A DNA stretch of 64,000 bases from Polyangium sp. y55x31 (GTDB lineage Bacteria > Myxococcota_A > Polyangia > Polyangiales > Polyangiaceae). The notes beneath the pieces were generated by a model. That model worked only from the letters and a program-made list of their open reading frames with translations, was not told the origin of the DNA and searched no databases. How positions within the stretch are numbered: position 1 is the stretch's first letter; every line of letters begins with the position of its first letter. A program made the translations under genes and the position numbers. Location: the NCBI RefSeq assembly GCF_029946505.1, contig NZ_JARZHG010000021.1, positions 123,417-187,416 of the forward strand, written 5' to 3'. Positions 24,472 to 32,888 of the stretch are shown in pieces.

Positions 24472-24500
24472 TTGACTTTGAACATCATTTTCAATAAATC
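24472..24500 (+). promoter_or_regulatory. mxcG promoter with Fur-like box filling the -35/-10 spacer
   Basis: TTGACT (24472-24477) and TAAATC (24495-24500) are separated by exactly 17 nt, and that spacer is the palindromic TTGAACATCATTTTCAA (24478-24494). Its core TGAACATCATTTTCA matches the 7-1-7 Fur pattern TGATAAT-n-ATTATCA at 11 of 14 fixed positions. Repression by ferric Fur would block polymerase directly, as expected for a siderophore operon. Confidence 0.65.
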
Positions 24501-24511
24501 GTGAGGAGCCC

Positions 24512-24592
24512 ATGGTGAAATGTGTCCGCGCAAACAGGTGCAGACGGCACGCTCCGACCCGTCTTCCTCCGGGAGGACCGGGCAATGCCTGA
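24512..24592 (+). CDS. Possible leader peptide upstream of mxcG
   Basis: A 26-residue frame begins with ATG at 24512, 6-7 nt after GAGGAG, and ends with TGA at 24590-24592, overlapping the mxcG start (24585) in another frame. The peptide is rich in Arg and Pro ('RANRCRRHAPTRLPPGG' in its middle). Good ribosome binding site placement and the overlap suggest translational coupling to mxcG, but a frame this short can occur by chance. Confidence 0.35.
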   Translation: MVKCVRANRCRRHAPTRLPPGGPGNA

Positions 24593-27500
24593 TTCCCGGA
24601 AGGAGCGCTGGCCTCTCTCGGCAGCGCAGCACGGTATCTGGTTGGGCCAGGCGCTCGACCCGGCGAGCCCGCTTTACAACGCCGGTGAATGCATCGAAAT
24701 TCGCGGAGCCGTCGATCCGGCGGTCTTCGAGGCCTCCGTACGCCAGGCGGTCGCCGAGGCCGAGACGTTACACATGCGGTTTGTCACGACAGAGGACGGC
24801 CCGACGCAGCTCCTCGAACCTTCCCTCGACTGGCCCATGCATCGAATCGACGTCGGCGCGGAGGCCGATCCCTGGGCCTTCGTGCAAACGTGGATGCAGG
24901 CGGATCTCGAAAAGACGGTCGACCTCACGCGTGGTCCGCTGTTCACGGAGGCGCTTTTCACGGCCGGCCCCGACCGGACCTACTGGTATCAGCGGGCGCA
25001 CCACATCGCGCTCGACGGTTTTGGATTCTCGCTCATCGCGCGGCGCGTGGCGGAGCTTTATACCGCGCGGACCGATGGCCGCTCCCGCGTCGGACCGCCC
25101 TCCGGGTCGTTGCTCCGGGTCATCGAGGAAGATCGCGTCTATCGAGCGTCTCCCGATTGCGAACGCGACCGTGATTTCTGGATCCGACGTTTCGCCGATC
25201 GCCCCGCGATCGTGAGCTTCGGCGCTCGACCCACCATGGTCTCGCGCCCTGCATTGCGAAGGACGACCTCGCTTTCGCCCTCCACGATGGAGCGAATGCA
25301 GGCGGTGGCACACCGCACGGGTGCGAGCTGGCCCGATGTGTTCGTCGCCGCGACGGCGGCGTATGGGCATGGCCTCACCGGCGCAACCGAAATCGTTCTC
25401 GGTCTCCCGGTCATGGGACGTTTGGGCTCCGTTGCCGTGCGTATCCCGAGCATGGTGATGAACATCGTGCCTTTGCGCGTCCCGATCCCGAATGGCGCGA
25501 GCCTCTCCGAGCTCGCCCGGCACGTCGCAGGGGAGATGCGCGCGAGCCGGCCTCATCTGCGCTACCGCTACGAGCATCTCCGCCGGGATCTCAAGCTCGT
25601 CGGCGGGGAGCGGCGGCTGTTCGGCCCCGTCGTGAACATCATGCCGTTCGATTACGACCTGCGGTTCGGCGGCCATCGCGCGATCGCACACAACATCTCT
25701 GCCGGGCCGGTCGAGGACATCTCGATCAACGTGTACGCGCGGTCGGACGGTCGCGGGCCCCGCGTCGATTTCGATGCCAATCCGGATTGTTACAGCGTCG
25801 ACGACCTCGCAGCGCACGAGCAGCGATTCCTTGCATTTCTCGATGCGGCACTGTCCGCGCCCACGCAGCCCATCACCGCGTTTACGATTCCCGGCGTCGC
25901 GGCACCGGTGACCGTGGCGGCGCATTCCCCCGGCGTCGTCCTCGACGGCGGCCCGCTGCCCACGCCGGCGCGCGACGTCGTCGAGCGGATTCTGGAGCAC
26001 GCGCGCGAGCAGCCCACCGCCATTGCTGTGGAGCACGGCTCGCGACAGATGACGTATGGAGAGCTCGTGCTCGCGGCCCAGCGGCTCGCGTCGCGCCTCG
26101 TGGCGCTCGGCGCCAAACCGGGCACGCTCGTCGCATTGCTCTTGCCCCGCAGCGTGGAGGCGATCACGGCCATTGTTGCCACGTTGTTTTCCGGCGCGGG
26201 ATACCTGCCGCTCGATCCCCAGGGGCCGAACGCCAGGACGGAGGCGATCCTCGCGGACGCCGGCCCCACGTTGCTCGTCACGATATCGCCGCACGCCGAG
26301 CAGGCCAGGCAAGCGACGCGGGCCCGCGTCGTGGTGCTGGACGAAGAGGTCCTCTCGGACGCGCTCGATGCTCCGATCCTCGAGGGCGACGAGTATCCGG
26401 CGTACGTGATTTACACCTCCGGCTCGACGGGACGCCCCAATGGCGTCGTCATCAGCCGCGCGTCGCTCGCGCATTTCCTGACTGGCGCTGCTTCTCGATA
26501 CGGATTCCGCCGCGACGATCGCGTGCTCCAGTTCGCGCCGCTGCATTTCGATGCGAGCGTGGAGGAGGTCTTTCTCAGCCTGTGCGTGGGCGGCACGCTG
26601 GTGCTCCGCACGGACGAGATGCTGCAATCGGTCGTCCATCTGCTCGACGCTTGCGCCGAGCACGCGATCACCGTGCTGGACCTGCCCACGGCGTTGTGGC
26701 ACGAGGTGGCCTACAGCCTCTCGACCGGCGCGTCTTTTCCACCCAGCGTCCGCATCTTGATCATTGGCGGGGAGGCGGCGCTCCCGGAGCGCGTCGCGCG
26801 TTTTCGTCGCGCGGTCGGGCCCGCGGTTCGATTGCTCAATACGTATGGTCCCACGGAGGCGACCGTCGTGGCCACGTGCGCCACGCTGTGCGGCGATGAA
26901 TCCGCGGCCGAGAGCGAGCAGGAGGTCCCGATCGGCACGCCGCTGCCCGGTGTTCGCGCGGCCGTCCTCGGCGCGGACGGGCGGCTCGTCGCGCGAGGCG
27001 CCGTGGGGGAGCTGTATCTGATGGGCGGAGGGCTGGCCACGGGGTATCTCGGGCAGCCGGAGCTCTCCGCCGCGCGTTTCCGGACGCTCGAAACGCTACC
27101 CGGACAGCCGCGCGCATATCGCACGGGGGACCTCGTCCGGCAAAACGAGGCGGGCCTGCTCGTCTTCGTGGGCCGCGTCGACGAGGAGCTCAAGATCAGT
27201 GGGCATCGCGTCGATCCAGGCGAAATCGAGACCGTCTTGCTTCGTTTCCCCGGCGTGCGTGAGGTCGCGGTCGTCGGATCCGTCTTGCCAGGCGGGCTCA
27301 AGCGCCTCGCCGCGCATGTAGTGGCCGATGAACCGCCGCCCTCACCGTCCGAGCTCCGCGGCCACGCGCAATCGGCATTGCCTCCCGCCGCCGTCCCGTC
27401 GGCATTCCTGTTCACGGATCGATTGCCGCGGACCAGCACGGGCAAAATCGACCGGGCCGCGCTGCGCGACGTGTCCATCTCCCGCTCGCCCGCGTCCGCG

Positions 27501-28952
27501 GTCGCGACGACGGAGCTCGAAAAGATCGTCATGACGGTCTGGGAGCAAATCCTCGGGGTTTCTGACTTCACGGTGGAAGACGATTTCTTCGAGCGCGGCG
27601 GGCAGTCCCTGCAAACCATTCAGGTGGCCACGCGCCTTGGCATCACGCTCGGCCGCGAGATCCCCGTCGCGATGGTGTTTCGTCATCCGACGATCGCGGA
27701 GCTCGCACGCGCCCTGGAGCAGGCCGCGGGCGTCAAAAAGGTCTCCGCGGGGCTCACGGATGCAATGCTGGCCGACGCCGTGCTCCCGGAGGACATCGTC
27801 CCGCCCGCGCTCGCGCCCGCCACATTGCGTCCGTCGCCGCGACAGGTCTTGCTCACCGGCGCGACAGGGTTCGTTGGCGTGCACCTCTTGCATGCGCTCC
27901 TCTCGGGGACGATCGCGCGTGTGGTTTGTCTGGTACGTGCCGCGGACGAGAAGCAAGCGGCCGATCGGCTCCGCGTGGCCCTGGAAAACCAACGCCTGCC
28001 CCTCGCGCATTTCGAGGACAGGGTCGTGGCCGTGCCGGCCGACCTCTCCTTGCCCCGCCTCGGGTTGCGAGCCGAGACGTGGGATCGTCTGGCCGGGGAA
28101 TGCGACGTGATTTATCACGACGCCGCGATCGTCAGCCTCGTGCGTGATTACCGCAGCATGCGCGCGGTGAACGTCCTCGGGACGCGTGAGGTGCTGAGGC
28201 TCGCGGCCGCGGCGCGTCCGAAGCCCGTACATCACGTGTCGACGCTGGCCGTGGCGCCCTCGATCGCGAGGAGCCCCGAGGTCCCCGAGGCGTTCGTCCC
28301 GCCGCACCCGGAGCTCCTCGACGGATACAAGCAGAGCAAATGGATCGCCGAGCGGCTCGCGGAGCAGGTGAGCGAGCGTGGAGTGCCGGTCGCCGTGTAT
28401 CGCCTCGGTCGTGTCGTCGGCGCGCCCGATACCGGGATCGTCAATGAGCAGGACCTCGTCTTTCGTCTCCTCCTCGCCGGCATCCCCGCGGGCGCCTTGC
28501 CCGATCTCGACGTCGCGGAGACGTGGACGCCCGTCGATTACGTGGCGCGCGCGATCGTGGCGCTCTCACTCGCTCGCCCGCAAAGCGGCACGGTGTACAA
28601 CCTGGCCCCCGCGCCCGACGTCCGGCTGAAGGACGTGTTCCGCTGGGTCGAGGAGTATGGGTATGCCGTCGAAACCTACCCGGTCCCGGCCTTCCGCGCG
28701 CGCCTGGGGAGCGGCGCCGGCGCCGCCGAGAGCGCCACGCTCGCGTTCTTCGATCTCCAGGCCGACGCCGGAGAACAGCCTCAGAGCTTCGGCCTGGGGC
28801 GCGTGTGCGCCGACAACGTGATTCGTGACCTGTCCGGCAGCGGAATCGATTGTCCCGCCGTCGATCGTTCCCTCGTATTTCGTTATCTGGATCATTGCGT
28901 CGAGACCGGCAAGCTGCCGCACCCTTCGAATGGGCGAGCGGGCCGAGCCTGA
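24585..28952 (+). CDS. mxcG: Myxochelin-type NRPS: C-A-PCP-thioester reductase
   Basis: The product is 1455 residues. The condensation domain (~8-440) has 'HHIALDG' (~140-146). The adenylation domain (~460-960) has 'YTSGSTGRPNGVV', 'NTYGPTEATVVAT' and 'GRVDEELKISGHRV'. The carrier site is 'FFERGGQSLQ' (Ser ~1008). The thioester reductase (~1085-1455) has 'LTGATGFVGVHLL' and the Tyr/Lys pair in 'GYKQSKW'. The A-domain pocket residues read D-A-E-D-I-G-T-V-V-K by alignment to GrsA, with two acids that suit lysine. By homology to the Stigmatella enzyme, it acylates both amines of Lys with 2,3-dihydroxybenzoate and releases the product reductively. The ATG at 24585 (GGGAGG 8 nt upstream) is preferred over a GTG at 24522. 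Confidence 0.93.
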   Translation: MPDSRKERWPLSAAQHGIWLGQALDPASPLYNAGECIEIRGAVDPAVFEASVRQAVAEAETLHMRFVTTEDGPTQLLEPSLDWPMHRIDVGAEADPWAFVQTWMQADLEKTVDLTRGPLFTEALFTAGPDRTYWYQRAHHIALDGFGFSLIARRVAELYTARTDGRSRVGPPSGSLLRVIEEDRVYRASPDCERDRDFWIRRFADRPAIVSFGARPTMVSRPALRRTTSLSPSTMERMQAVAHRTGASWPDVFVAATAAYGHGLTGATEIVLGLPVMGRLGSVAVRIPSMVMNIVPLRVPIPNGASLSELARHVAGEMRASRPHLRYRYEHLRRDLKLVGGERRLFGPVVNIMPFDYDLRFGGHRAIAHNISAGPVEDISINVYARSDGRGPRVDFDANPDCYSVDDLAAHEQRFLAFLDAALSAPTQPITAFTIPGVAAPVTVAAHSPGVVLDGGPLPTPARDVVERILEHAREQPTAIAVEHGSRQMTYGELVLAAQRLASRLVALGAKPGTLVALLLPRSVEAITAIVATLFSGAGYLPLDPQGPNARTEAILADAGPTLLVTISPHAEQARQATRARVVVLDEEVLSDALDAPILEGDEYPAYVIYTSGSTGRPNGVVISRASLAHFLTGAASRYGFRRDDRVLQFAPLHFDASVEEVFLSLCVGGTLVLRTDEMLQSVVHLLDACAEHAITVLDLPTALWHEVAYSLSTGASFPPSVRILIIGGEAALPERVARFRRAVGPAVRLLNTYGPTEATVVATCATLCGDESAAESEQEVPIGTPLPGVRAAVLGADGRLVARGAVGELYLMGGGLATGYLGQPELSAARFRTLETLPGQPRAYRTGDLVRQNEAGLLVFVGRVDEELKISGHRVDPGEIETVLLRFPGVREVAVVGSVLPGGLKRLAAHVVADEPPPSPSELRGHAQSALPPAAVPSAFLFTDRLPRTSTGKIDRAALRDVSISRSPASAVATTELEKIVMTVWEQILGVSDFTVEDDFFERGGQSLQTIQVATRLGITLGREIPVAMVFRHPTIAELARALEQAAGVKKVSAGLTDAMLADAVLPEDIVPPALAPATLRPSPRQVLLTGATGFVGVHLLHALLSGTIARVVCLVRAADEKQAADRLRVALENQRLPLAHFEDRVVAVPADLSLPRLGLRAETWDRLAGECDVIYHDAAIVSLVRDYRSMRAVNVLGTREVLRLAAAARPKPVHHVSTLAVAPSIARSPEVPEAFVPPHPELLDGYKQSKWIAERLAEQVSERGVPVAVYRLGRVVGAPDTGIVNEQDLVFRLLLAGIPAGALPDLDVAETWTPVDYVARAIVALSLARPQSGTVYNLAPAPDVRLKDVFRWVEEYGYAVETYPVPAFRARLGSGAGAAESATLAFFDLQADAGEQPQSFGLGRVCADNVIRDLSGSGIDCPAVDRSLVFRYLDHCVETGKLPHPSNGRAGRA

Positions 28953-28987
28953 AGCGACGCCTCCACCCGAACCAAAGGAAATCGCCC

Positions 28988-30307
28988 ATGACCTCACGGA
29001 CCCTTGGTGTAGACGTCGACAGCCGGGAGCGTGGTCTCCCGCGACCCATCGTAGGGGAATGGAAGCTCGATCGGTCGAATGCGCTGCTCGCCGAGGCGCG
29101 CCGGTTGATCCCAGGCGTCACCCAGTCGCTCATGAAGCGGCCGGAGATGTACGCCCTCGGCTCGTTCCCGGTGTACCTCGAGGGCGGCGAGGGCGCGCTC
29201 GTGCGCGACGTCGACGGCAACGAGTACATCGATTACATCTGCGGCCTCGGGGCCAACACGCTCGGGCACAACCACCTCGCCGTCATCCGCGCCATTCGCG
29301 AGCACCTCGAGAACGGCGTGCTGCATTCATTGCCGACGGAGATCGAGGTCACGGCCACGCGCGCGCTCGTCGATCTCATCCCCGGCGCCGAGATGGCCCG
29401 CTTCTTCAAGACCGGAGCGGACGCGACCTCCGCGGCGATCCGGCTCGCGCGCCACGTGACGGGGCGAGAGAAGGTCGTCACCATCGGCTACAACGGCTGG
29501 CACGACCATTTCATGTTCGACACGCCCGGCGTGCCGGCGGTGCTGCGTGAATACACCTATCGCATGCCACTCATGGCAGAGGCGGAGGAGCGACCGCTGC
29601 TCGACCTGATCGCCGAGAAGGGCTCCGAAATCGCGCTCGTGCTGCTCTCGTTGCCCTACAAGCGTGTCGTCTCGGCGGAGTTCTTGCGTAAATTGCGGGA
29701 GACTTGCCACGCCCACGGCGTGCTTTTCGTGCTGGACGAGGTCGTGACGGGCTTCCGGCTCGCGCTCGGCGGCGCCCAGGAGTTTTACGGGATCGCGGCC
29801 GATTTCGTTTGCCTCTCGAAGGGCATCGCGGCGGGCATGCCGCTTTCGGCCATCGCGGGTCCGCGGGAGGTGATGAGCCGCCTCGCCGAGCTCCAGGTAT
29901 CGACGACGTTCGGCGGCGAGATGCTCTCCCTGGAGGTCTGCAAGGCGGTCCTCGGTGAATACCGAGATACCGATTACATCCAGCGGATCGCCATGCTCGG
30001 CAAGCGGCTGCGCGAAGGCGTCAACGAGAAGGCCAAGAAGATCGGGGCGCCGCTGCGCGTGGTGGGCTACGACGCGATTCCGTTCTTCCTTTTCGCGGAC
30101 GATCTCGCGACGCACACGAAGTTCGCGGCGCAGTTCGTCGGCGCCATGGCGAGGCGCGGCGTGCTCCTGCGCCGTGACGTGAGCTTCATCTCGGGCGTGC
30201 ACACGCAGGCGCAGATCGATTACACGATCGATGCGGCGCACGACGCGCTCGCCGAGATGGCGAAACACGGCGCATTCGAGGGCAACCCGGCCGGCGCGAG
30301 GTCCTGA
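28988..30307 (+). CDS. mxcL: PLP-dependent aminotransferase of myxochelin B formation
   Basis: The product is 439 residues, class III aminotransferase of the glutamate-1-semialdehyde aminomutase type. Evidence includes 'GNEYIDYICGLGANTLGHNH', 'FFKTGADATSAAIRLAR', 'YNGWHDHF', 'LFVLDEVVTGFRL' (Asp binding the PLP ring nitrogen) and 'CLSKGIAAGMPLSAI' (PLP Lys). The related MxcL reductively aminates the aldehyde released by MxcG to give myxochelin B; without it, a second reduction gives the alcohol myxochelin A. Here it starts 36 nt after mxcG. Hence both myxochelins A and B may be made. The ribosome binding site is weak (GGAAA). The start was chosen at the ATG nearest the conserved N-terminus. 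Confidence 0.9.
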   Translation: MTSRTLGVDVDSRERGLPRPIVGEWKLDRSNALLAEARRLIPGVTQSLMKRPEMYALGSFPVYLEGGEGALVRDVDGNEYIDYICGLGANTLGHNHLAVIRAIREHLENGVLHSLPTEIEVTATRALVDLIPGAEMARFFKTGADATSAAIRLARHVTGREKVVTIGYNGWHDHFMFDTPGVPAVLREYTYRMPLMAEAEERPLLDLIAEKGSEIALVLLSLPYKRVVSAEFLRKLRETCHAHGVLFVLDEVVTGFRLALGGAQEFYGIAADFVCLSKGIAAGMPLSAIAGPREVMSRLAELQVSTTFGGEMLSLEVCKAVLGEYRDTDYIQRIAMLGKRLREGVNEKAKKIGAPLRVVGYDAIPFFLFADDLATHTKFAAQFVGAMARRGVLLRRDVSFISGVHTQAQIDYTIDAAHDALAEMAKHGAFEGNPAGARS

Positions 30308-30314
30308 ATCACCG

Positions 30315-32858
30315 ATGGTCCGTGAGCGGCGTTTTTCGTGCACCGGATGGGCCGGGGGCCTGGCCCTCGTCCTCTCGGTTTGTCCGGCCGCCTTCGCGCA
30401 GGACGCGGAGCCGAGTGGCCCTTCGCCTGCGCAGGCGAGCCCGGCGACCGAGCGGACGGTGCACCCGCCGGAGCTCATCGAGGCCGTCGAGGCGGCGTAT
30501 CCGGTGGATGCCCGCGCGGCACGGCGGGAAGGTCGCGTCGTGCTGAAGCTCCGCATCGACGCCGCGGGGCGCGTCACGAAGGCCGAGGTCGTGGAGCCGG
30601 CCGGAAACGGGTTTGACGAGGCCGCACAGGAGGCGGCGCTGCAATTCCGTTTCACGCCGGCGCGCCGCGGAGACAAGGCCGTCGCGGTGATCATCCTTTA
30701 CCCCTATGAATTCAGGTTGCCGCCGGAGCCCGCCCCGGTCGCGGAGGCGCGGCCGGCTCCCGCTCCGACAGCGCCCGGGCCGCCGGCACCCGCAGCACAG
30801 GCGCCTGTCGGTCCAGCCAAACCGCCGATCGATGTCATGGTCCGCGGGGCATCCGAAGGCGATCGACTCCGCCGGTCCGCACAGGCCGTGCAGGTCATCG
30901 AGACCGAGGAAGCGCAGCGTCGAACCGCGGATCTCGGCGAGGTGCTGGCGCGCTCCGAGGGTGTGGGTGTGCGCCGTGCAGGCGGGCTCGGATCGAACGC
31001 GCGCCTCTCGCTCAATGGTCTCACGGGCGATCAGATACGCTTTTTTCTCGACGGCGTGCCCCTCGACCTCGCCGGGTATGCGCACGGGATCACGAATGTC
31101 CCCGTGAATCTCGTGGAGCGTATCGAGATCTATCGCGGCGTCGTCCCCGTGCGTTTCGGCGCAGATGCCCTGGGCGGCGCCGTGAACCTCGTGACCGATG
31201 CGGACATCCGCGGCACCCACGCCTCGGCGTCCTACCAGGTCGGCTCTTTCAAGACGTACCGATTGACGTTGAGCGCCCGGCATCTGCACGAGCCCACCGG
31301 GTTTTTCGCTCGCGTGAATGGGTTTTACGATTACACCCGGAACGATTATCCGATCGACGTCGAGGTCTTCGACCAGCAGGGCCGCCTGTCGCCGGCCCGC
31401 GTCCATCGGTTCCACGACGGCTACCGCGCCGGCGGCGGGAGCGTCGAGGTGGGATTCGTCGAGCGCCCGCATGCGGAGCGGCTCCTTTTGCGGGCCTTCT
31501 ACACCGAGCACCAGAGGGACGTTCAACACAATGCCCTCATGTCCGTTCCTTACGGCGCGGTCACGTATGCCAAGCAGTCGGCGGGCGCGCACCTGCGGTA
31601 CGCGCAGCCCTTCTCCCGGAGGACGCGGTTCGACGCGGTGGCCGGGTACACGTACACGCATACCGAATTCCAGGATCTCTCGACGTGTCGTTATGATTGG
31701 TACGGCCGTTGTGCCTTCGAGCTCCCGCAGCGCGGCGAGATCGAGGCCCGCGCGATCGATCAGGCCATCGAGCAACACAACGTCTTTGCGCGCCTCAACC
31801 TGTCCTGGAATCCAGCGCCCTGGCATTCGCTCCGGTTCGGGCTCTCGCCCACCTACGCTGCCCGGACGGGGAAAGACCACGCCATTGCCGCCGGCGAGTA
31901 CGACTCGCTCACCGCGCAGCGAGGGCTCCTGAGCAGCGTGGCCGGCGCCGAATACGAGGCGCGCCCGTTCGCAGGGAAGCTCGCGAACATCGCTTTTGCC
32001 AAGGCGTATCTGCAGGTGGCCCGGACGAAGGAGCAATTGCCGAACGGGAACCTCCGTGATCTCGACCGAACGACCCAGCGCGGGGGGATCGGCGACAGCT
32101 TGCGGTTCCGCTTCTCCGAGGCATTTTACGCCAAGGCGTCGTACGAATATGCCACCCGCTTGCCGAACCCCGAGGAGGTGTTCGGCAATGGCGCGCTCAT
32201 CATCGACAACCTGCACCTCGAGCCGGAGGCGAGCCACAACGTGAACCTCGGCCTGACGTTGGAGCGCGCCGAGACCGCGGCCGGCGTTTTTCGGTTCAAC
32301 GTGAACGGCTTCGGGCGCTTCGCGGAGAACCTCATCGTGCTGCTGAGCAATGGCAATTATTTCCAGCACGAGAACGTCCTTTCGGCCCGGTCGGTCGGCG
32401 TCGAGGGGGCGCTCGGATGGACGTCCCCGGGGGATTGGGTCGCGCTCGACGGATACGTCACCTGGCAGGATTTTCGCAACACCGCGAGTGAAGGCGCATT
32501 CGGCAAGTTCGAGGGGGATCGCATCCCCAACCGCCCGTACCTGTTCGCCGGCGCGAGCGCCCGCGTGCAAGGGTCCGATTTGCTCCGGCCGCGCGACGTC
32601 CTCTCGCTCACGTGGCAGGCTCGTTACGTCGAGGCCTATTTCCGCGGCTGGGAGAGCGTCGGGGCCGTGGATTCCAAGCTCGTCATTCCCTCGCAGCTCG
32701 TCCACGCGCTCGCGCTCACGTATTCCATCAAGCACGGCGACGGCTCCGTCAGCGGGACCCTTGAGGTGCAGAACCTGACGGATGAAAAGGTCTTCGATTC
32801 GTTCGGGGTCCAGCAACCGGGGCGAGCGGCGAACGCCAAGCTCGTCCTCGAGCTCTGA
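30315..32858 (+). CDS. mxcH: TonB-dependent siderophore receptor with N-terminal TonB-like domain
   Basis: The product is 847 residues. A signal peptide ends near 'PAAFAQDA'. A TonB C-terminal-like domain at ~48-120 reads 'AAYPVDARAARREGRVVLKL' then 'FDEAAQEAALQFRFTPARRG'. After a Pro/Ala linker come the receptor plug ('RSAQAVQVIETEEAQRRTADL', 'LNGLTGDQIRFFLDGVPLDL', 'VERIEIYRGVVPVRFGADALG') and a beta barrel ending in 'NAKLVLEL'. The C-terminal 'LEL' shows aromatic-poor but receptor-like strand ends. It should import the ferric siderophore, and the fused TonB-like domain may take part in energy coupling. It starts 7 nt after mxcL. MxcH of Stigmatella has been described with a comparable TonB-like N-terminus. 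Confidence 0.9.
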   Translation: MVRERRFSCTGWAGGLALVLSVCPAAFAQDAEPSGPSPAQASPATERTVHPPELIEAVEAAYPVDARAARREGRVVLKLRIDAAGRVTKAEVVEPAGNGFDEAAQEAALQFRFTPARRGDKAVAVIILYPYEFRLPPEPAPVAEARPAPAPTAPGPPAPAAQAPVGPAKPPIDVMVRGASEGDRLRRSAQAVQVIETEEAQRRTADLGEVLARSEGVGVRRAGGLGSNARLSLNGLTGDQIRFFLDGVPLDLAGYAHGITNVPVNLVERIEIYRGVVPVRFGADALGGAVNLVTDADIRGTHASASYQVGSFKTYRLTLSARHLHEPTGFFARVNGFYDYTRNDYPIDVEVFDQQGRLSPARVHRFHDGYRAGGGSVEVGFVERPHAERLLLRAFYTEHQRDVQHNALMSVPYGAVTYAKQSAGAHLRYAQPFSRRTRFDAVAGYTYTHTEFQDLSTCRYDWYGRCAFELPQRGEIEARAIDQAIEQHNVFARLNLSWNPAPWHSLRFGLSPTYAARTGKDHAIAAGEYDSLTAQRGLLSSVAGAEYEARPFAGKLANIAFAKAYLQVARTKEQLPNGNLRDLDRTTQRGGIGDSLRFRFSEAFYAKASYEYATRLPNPEEVFGNGALIIDNLHLEPEASHNVNLGLTLERAETAAGVFRFNVNGFGRFAENLIVLLSNGNYFQHENVLSARSVGVEGALGWTSPGDWVALDGYVTWQDFRNTASEGAFGKFEGDRIPNRPYLFAGASARVQGSDLLRPRDVLSLTWQARYVEAYFRGWESVGAVDSKLVIPSQLVHALALTYSIKHGDGSVSGTLEVQNLTDEKVFDSFGVQQPGRAANAKLVLEL

Positions 32859-32888
32859 CCCGCCATTGCTTCCCAAGGAGATACATCC

